Assembly (NCBI GenBank): GCA_000437395.1
Contig: FR898180.1
Location: 3,558 to 67,557 of the forward strand
Direction: 5' to 3'
Length of the DNA stretch: 64,000 nt
Source: Clostridium sp. CAG:288
GTDB lineage: Bacteria; Bacillota_I; Bacilli_A; RFN20; CAG-288
The position numbers were made by a program, and so were the translations under genes. Of the stretch, positions 62,695-64,000 are shown piece by piece; the stretch's first letter is position 1; each line of letters opens with the position of its first letter. The notes below the pieces were generated by a model, which was given only the letters and a program-made list of their open reading frames with translations, did no database searches and was not told the origin of the DNA.

Positions 62695-63518
62695 TTTTTA
62701 CGAGTTGTCAAAGCTAGTTTTGACATTTTATATTTTTCAGTATCAGCTAATCTTACAAAAATATATGTATAGCAATATTGATAGTACTCTAAAGTTGATT
62801 GAAAGAACTTATTTGTATCATAGCAAAACATATTATTTATCAATAAGTCTTCAAGCATTTCATAGTTTTTAGTCAACTTCTTTTTTCCTTTTTTAAAAGT
62901 TTCAATTAAATACTTAAGGTTATCTAAGCATTCAATGTTATAGATCGTTAAAGATTTATTTTCAAATTCTTGAGTTCGAATTGCAATTTTATTTGCATAT
63001 TGATCAATAAGAGAATTATAAAGTTCTTTTTCGCTATCTTCTAAAGTACTTAAATTCAATTTCTTTTCTGCTTTTTTAACTTCATTTAAAATTTTATCAA
63101 ATTGCTCTTCACTTTCAGCTTCATCTAGTTTATTTAATTCAGTTTCCAAGAAAGTCAAAATTTCTTCATTTGTTTTTTTGGCATTATTTTTTATTTCTTT
63201 TTCAACATCTTTTCTTTTTGCATAAAATATCTCTTTTAATTTAGCAATTCTTTGATCAAGCTCACTAATTTCACTTAATTTCCCCTTAGTCAAAAAGCCG
63301 TATGTCAAAAATTTATTTTCTGCTTGAGTGAAAAAATTTAAGCTTTTTTCCATTTGTACAACGTCTAAATCAATGAATTTTTCCTCGATAAAATCTACAT
63401 AACCAACCAAATATTTAATATTCTTAGGGTTATCGTTTATAAGATTAATAATAATTGTTTCAGCCTTTTTTAAATCGTTTAAAGCAAGGGCGTTTTCAAA
63501 ATGTCTATATGCAAACAT
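62691..63518 (-). CDS. Unknown TPR-like/coiled-coil protein, 275 aa
   Basis: The first 75 residues look like tandem TPR units (FENALALNDLKKAETIIINLINDNPKNIKYLVGYVDF), and about 85-190 is a long, charged helical region likely to form a coiled coil (KEIKNNAKKTNEEILTFLETELNKLDEAESEEQFDK). No catalytic motif or membrane segment is present. It is the first gene of a two-gene unit with the membrane protein at 61963. Gene 58-801 near the left edge has a similar membrane-plus-helical character, but I cannot show they are related. Confidence 0.55.
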   Translation of the reverse strand: MFAYRHFENALALNDLKKAETIIINLINDNPKNIKYLVGYVDFIEEKFIDLDVVQMEKSLNFFTQAENKFLTYGFLTKGKLSEISELDQRIAKLKEIFYAKRKDVEKEIKNNAKKTNEEILTFLETELNKLDEAESEEQFDKILNEVKKAEKKLNLSTLEDSEKELYNSLIDQYANKIAIRTQEFENKSLTIYNIECLDNLKYLIETFKKGKKKLTKNYEMLEDLLINNMFCYDTNKFFQSTLEYYQYCYTYIFVRLADTEKYKMSKLALTTRKK

Positions 63519-63628
63519 GTTTATATTATACCATCTTTTATTTAAAGAAAAAGTGGCACATTAAAAATGTATTTTTTATTTACTATTATTATTTCTAATG
63601 TTAAAATATTTTTGAGGAAATATAGGAA

Positions 63629-64000
63629 ATGGCTTCACTAACTTATCTTGGTCACGCAAGTTTCCAAATTAAGACAGATAGTAAAAAAATCATCTATGTC
63701 GATCCGTTTTTTGGAGAATATAAGCTGAAAGCAGACTATGTTTTAATAACTCATGAACATTTTGATCACAATGACATTTCAAAAGTTAAGTTTTCAAATA
63801 ACACGCGGATTATTAGGGCAAAAGACATGCATAACAATGGCAAATATTACACTCTAAAAAATAAAGATTTCTCTATTGTAAGCGTTCCAGCTGCCAATAA
63901 AAATCACAATATAGATGAATGTGTGGGGTATATTGTTCGTATATCAGGTTTATGTTTCTATTTTGCAGGTGATACATCTAAACTTGATTCTATGTCTGAA
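63629..64000 (+). CDS. Metallo-beta-lactamase-fold hydrolase (UPF0173-like), partial
   Basis: Starts at ATG 63629 and runs off the right edge after about 124 residues. It opens with YLGHASFQI, then IIYVDPFF, the metal motif THEHFDHND and YFAGDT, the pattern of UPF0173/YtkL-type metal-dependent hydrolases. Two histidines and two aspartates of the binuclear metal site are visible. It is divergent from the TPR-like gene. The substrate is unknown in this family. Confidence 0.85.
   Translation, partial: MASLTYLGHASFQIKTDSKKIIYVDPFFGEYKLKADYVLITHEHFDHNDISKVKFSNNTRIIRAKDMHNNGKYYTLKNKDFSIVSVPAANKNHNIDECVGYIVRISGLCFYFAGDTSKLDSMSE

Noticed and set aside
1..64000. Mycoplasma genetic code (TGA as tryptophan)
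   Set aside because: TGA ends dinB, pyk and other genes in ATGA overlaps, and tryptophans in recognised proteins use TGG.
1..64000. CRISPR array, insertion sequence, prophage or integrated plasmid
   Set aside because: No regularly spaced repeats, transposase, phage structural gene or terminal repeats were seen. The only recombinase is the chromosomal XerD type.

Overview
The window is A+T-rich, densely coded bacterial chromosome. Gene content and order point to a low-GC Bacillota (Firmicutes) lineage near Bacilli/Erysipelotrichia, probably uncultured. The yqf neighbourhood of Bacillus subtilis is recognisable: dnaG, rpoD, trmK, NIF3, ispH, yqfQ, a DEAD-box helicase, nfo and yqfT, and separately yqfC, yqfD, ybeY, cdd, era and recO. 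So are the yqeG-yqeH-nadD-yqeK-rsfS run and mraZ-rsmH-ftsL. TGA is used as a stop (dinB and pyk end in ATGA overlaps with the next gene), so the code is standard and not the Mycoplasma code. Several endospore-type genes are present: an unsplit sigma-K-like factor, SpoIIIAH, YqfC and YqfD. Isoprenoids come from the MEP route (ispG, ispH) and thymidylate from ThyX.

Layout. From 0.8 to 7 kb genes run rightward: dinB, xerD, a membrane-anchored protein, deoB, then a lipoprotein and a permease of an ABC importer. The gap 6968-7299 lies between convergent genes and holds a 28-bp dif-like Xer site, three DnaA-box-like 9-mers and TAG repeats; it looks like the replication terminus. From 7.3 to 20 kb most genes run leftward: MTA/SAH nucleosidase, rsfS, a nadD-yqeK fusion, yqeH, a catalytically degenerate yqeG, parC/parE, a zinc-ribbon gene broken by an amber codon, yneF, spoIIIAH, efp and rpmG. 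sigK and plsY point rightward. At 20.3-25.5 kb a rightward cluster (marR, two ABC exporter half-transporters, ispG) has a clear promoter and a cre-like site. From 25.8 to 49.5 kb is a long leftward block of information-processing genes: nfo, helicase, aspS, hisS, rel, apt, NIF3, trmK, rpoD, dnaG, glyQS, recO, era, cdd, ybeY, a C39-peptidase membrane protein, yqfD, yqfC, dnaI and dnaB. At 49.8-55.3 kb the glycolytic genes pfkA-pyk-ROK kinase and T-box-controlled thrS run rightward. From 55.4 to 63.5 kb ftsL, rsmH, mraZ, ylbN, thyX, pheT, pheS and two unknown genes run leftward. A metallo-beta-lactamase-fold protein runs off the right edge.

Most genes are housekeeping. The best candidates for new biology are the DnaA-box/dif intergenic region, a C39-peptidase plus six-helix membrane protein with no ATPase domain sitting where phoH/yqfF are normally found, a DnaI helicase loader whose Walker A lysine is arginine, a YqeG without its catalytic aspartates, and a set of near-perfect inverted repeats at promoters. 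I saw no tRNA, rRNA, CRISPR array, insertion sequence or prophage. All functional assignments are from reading the sequence; no search was run.
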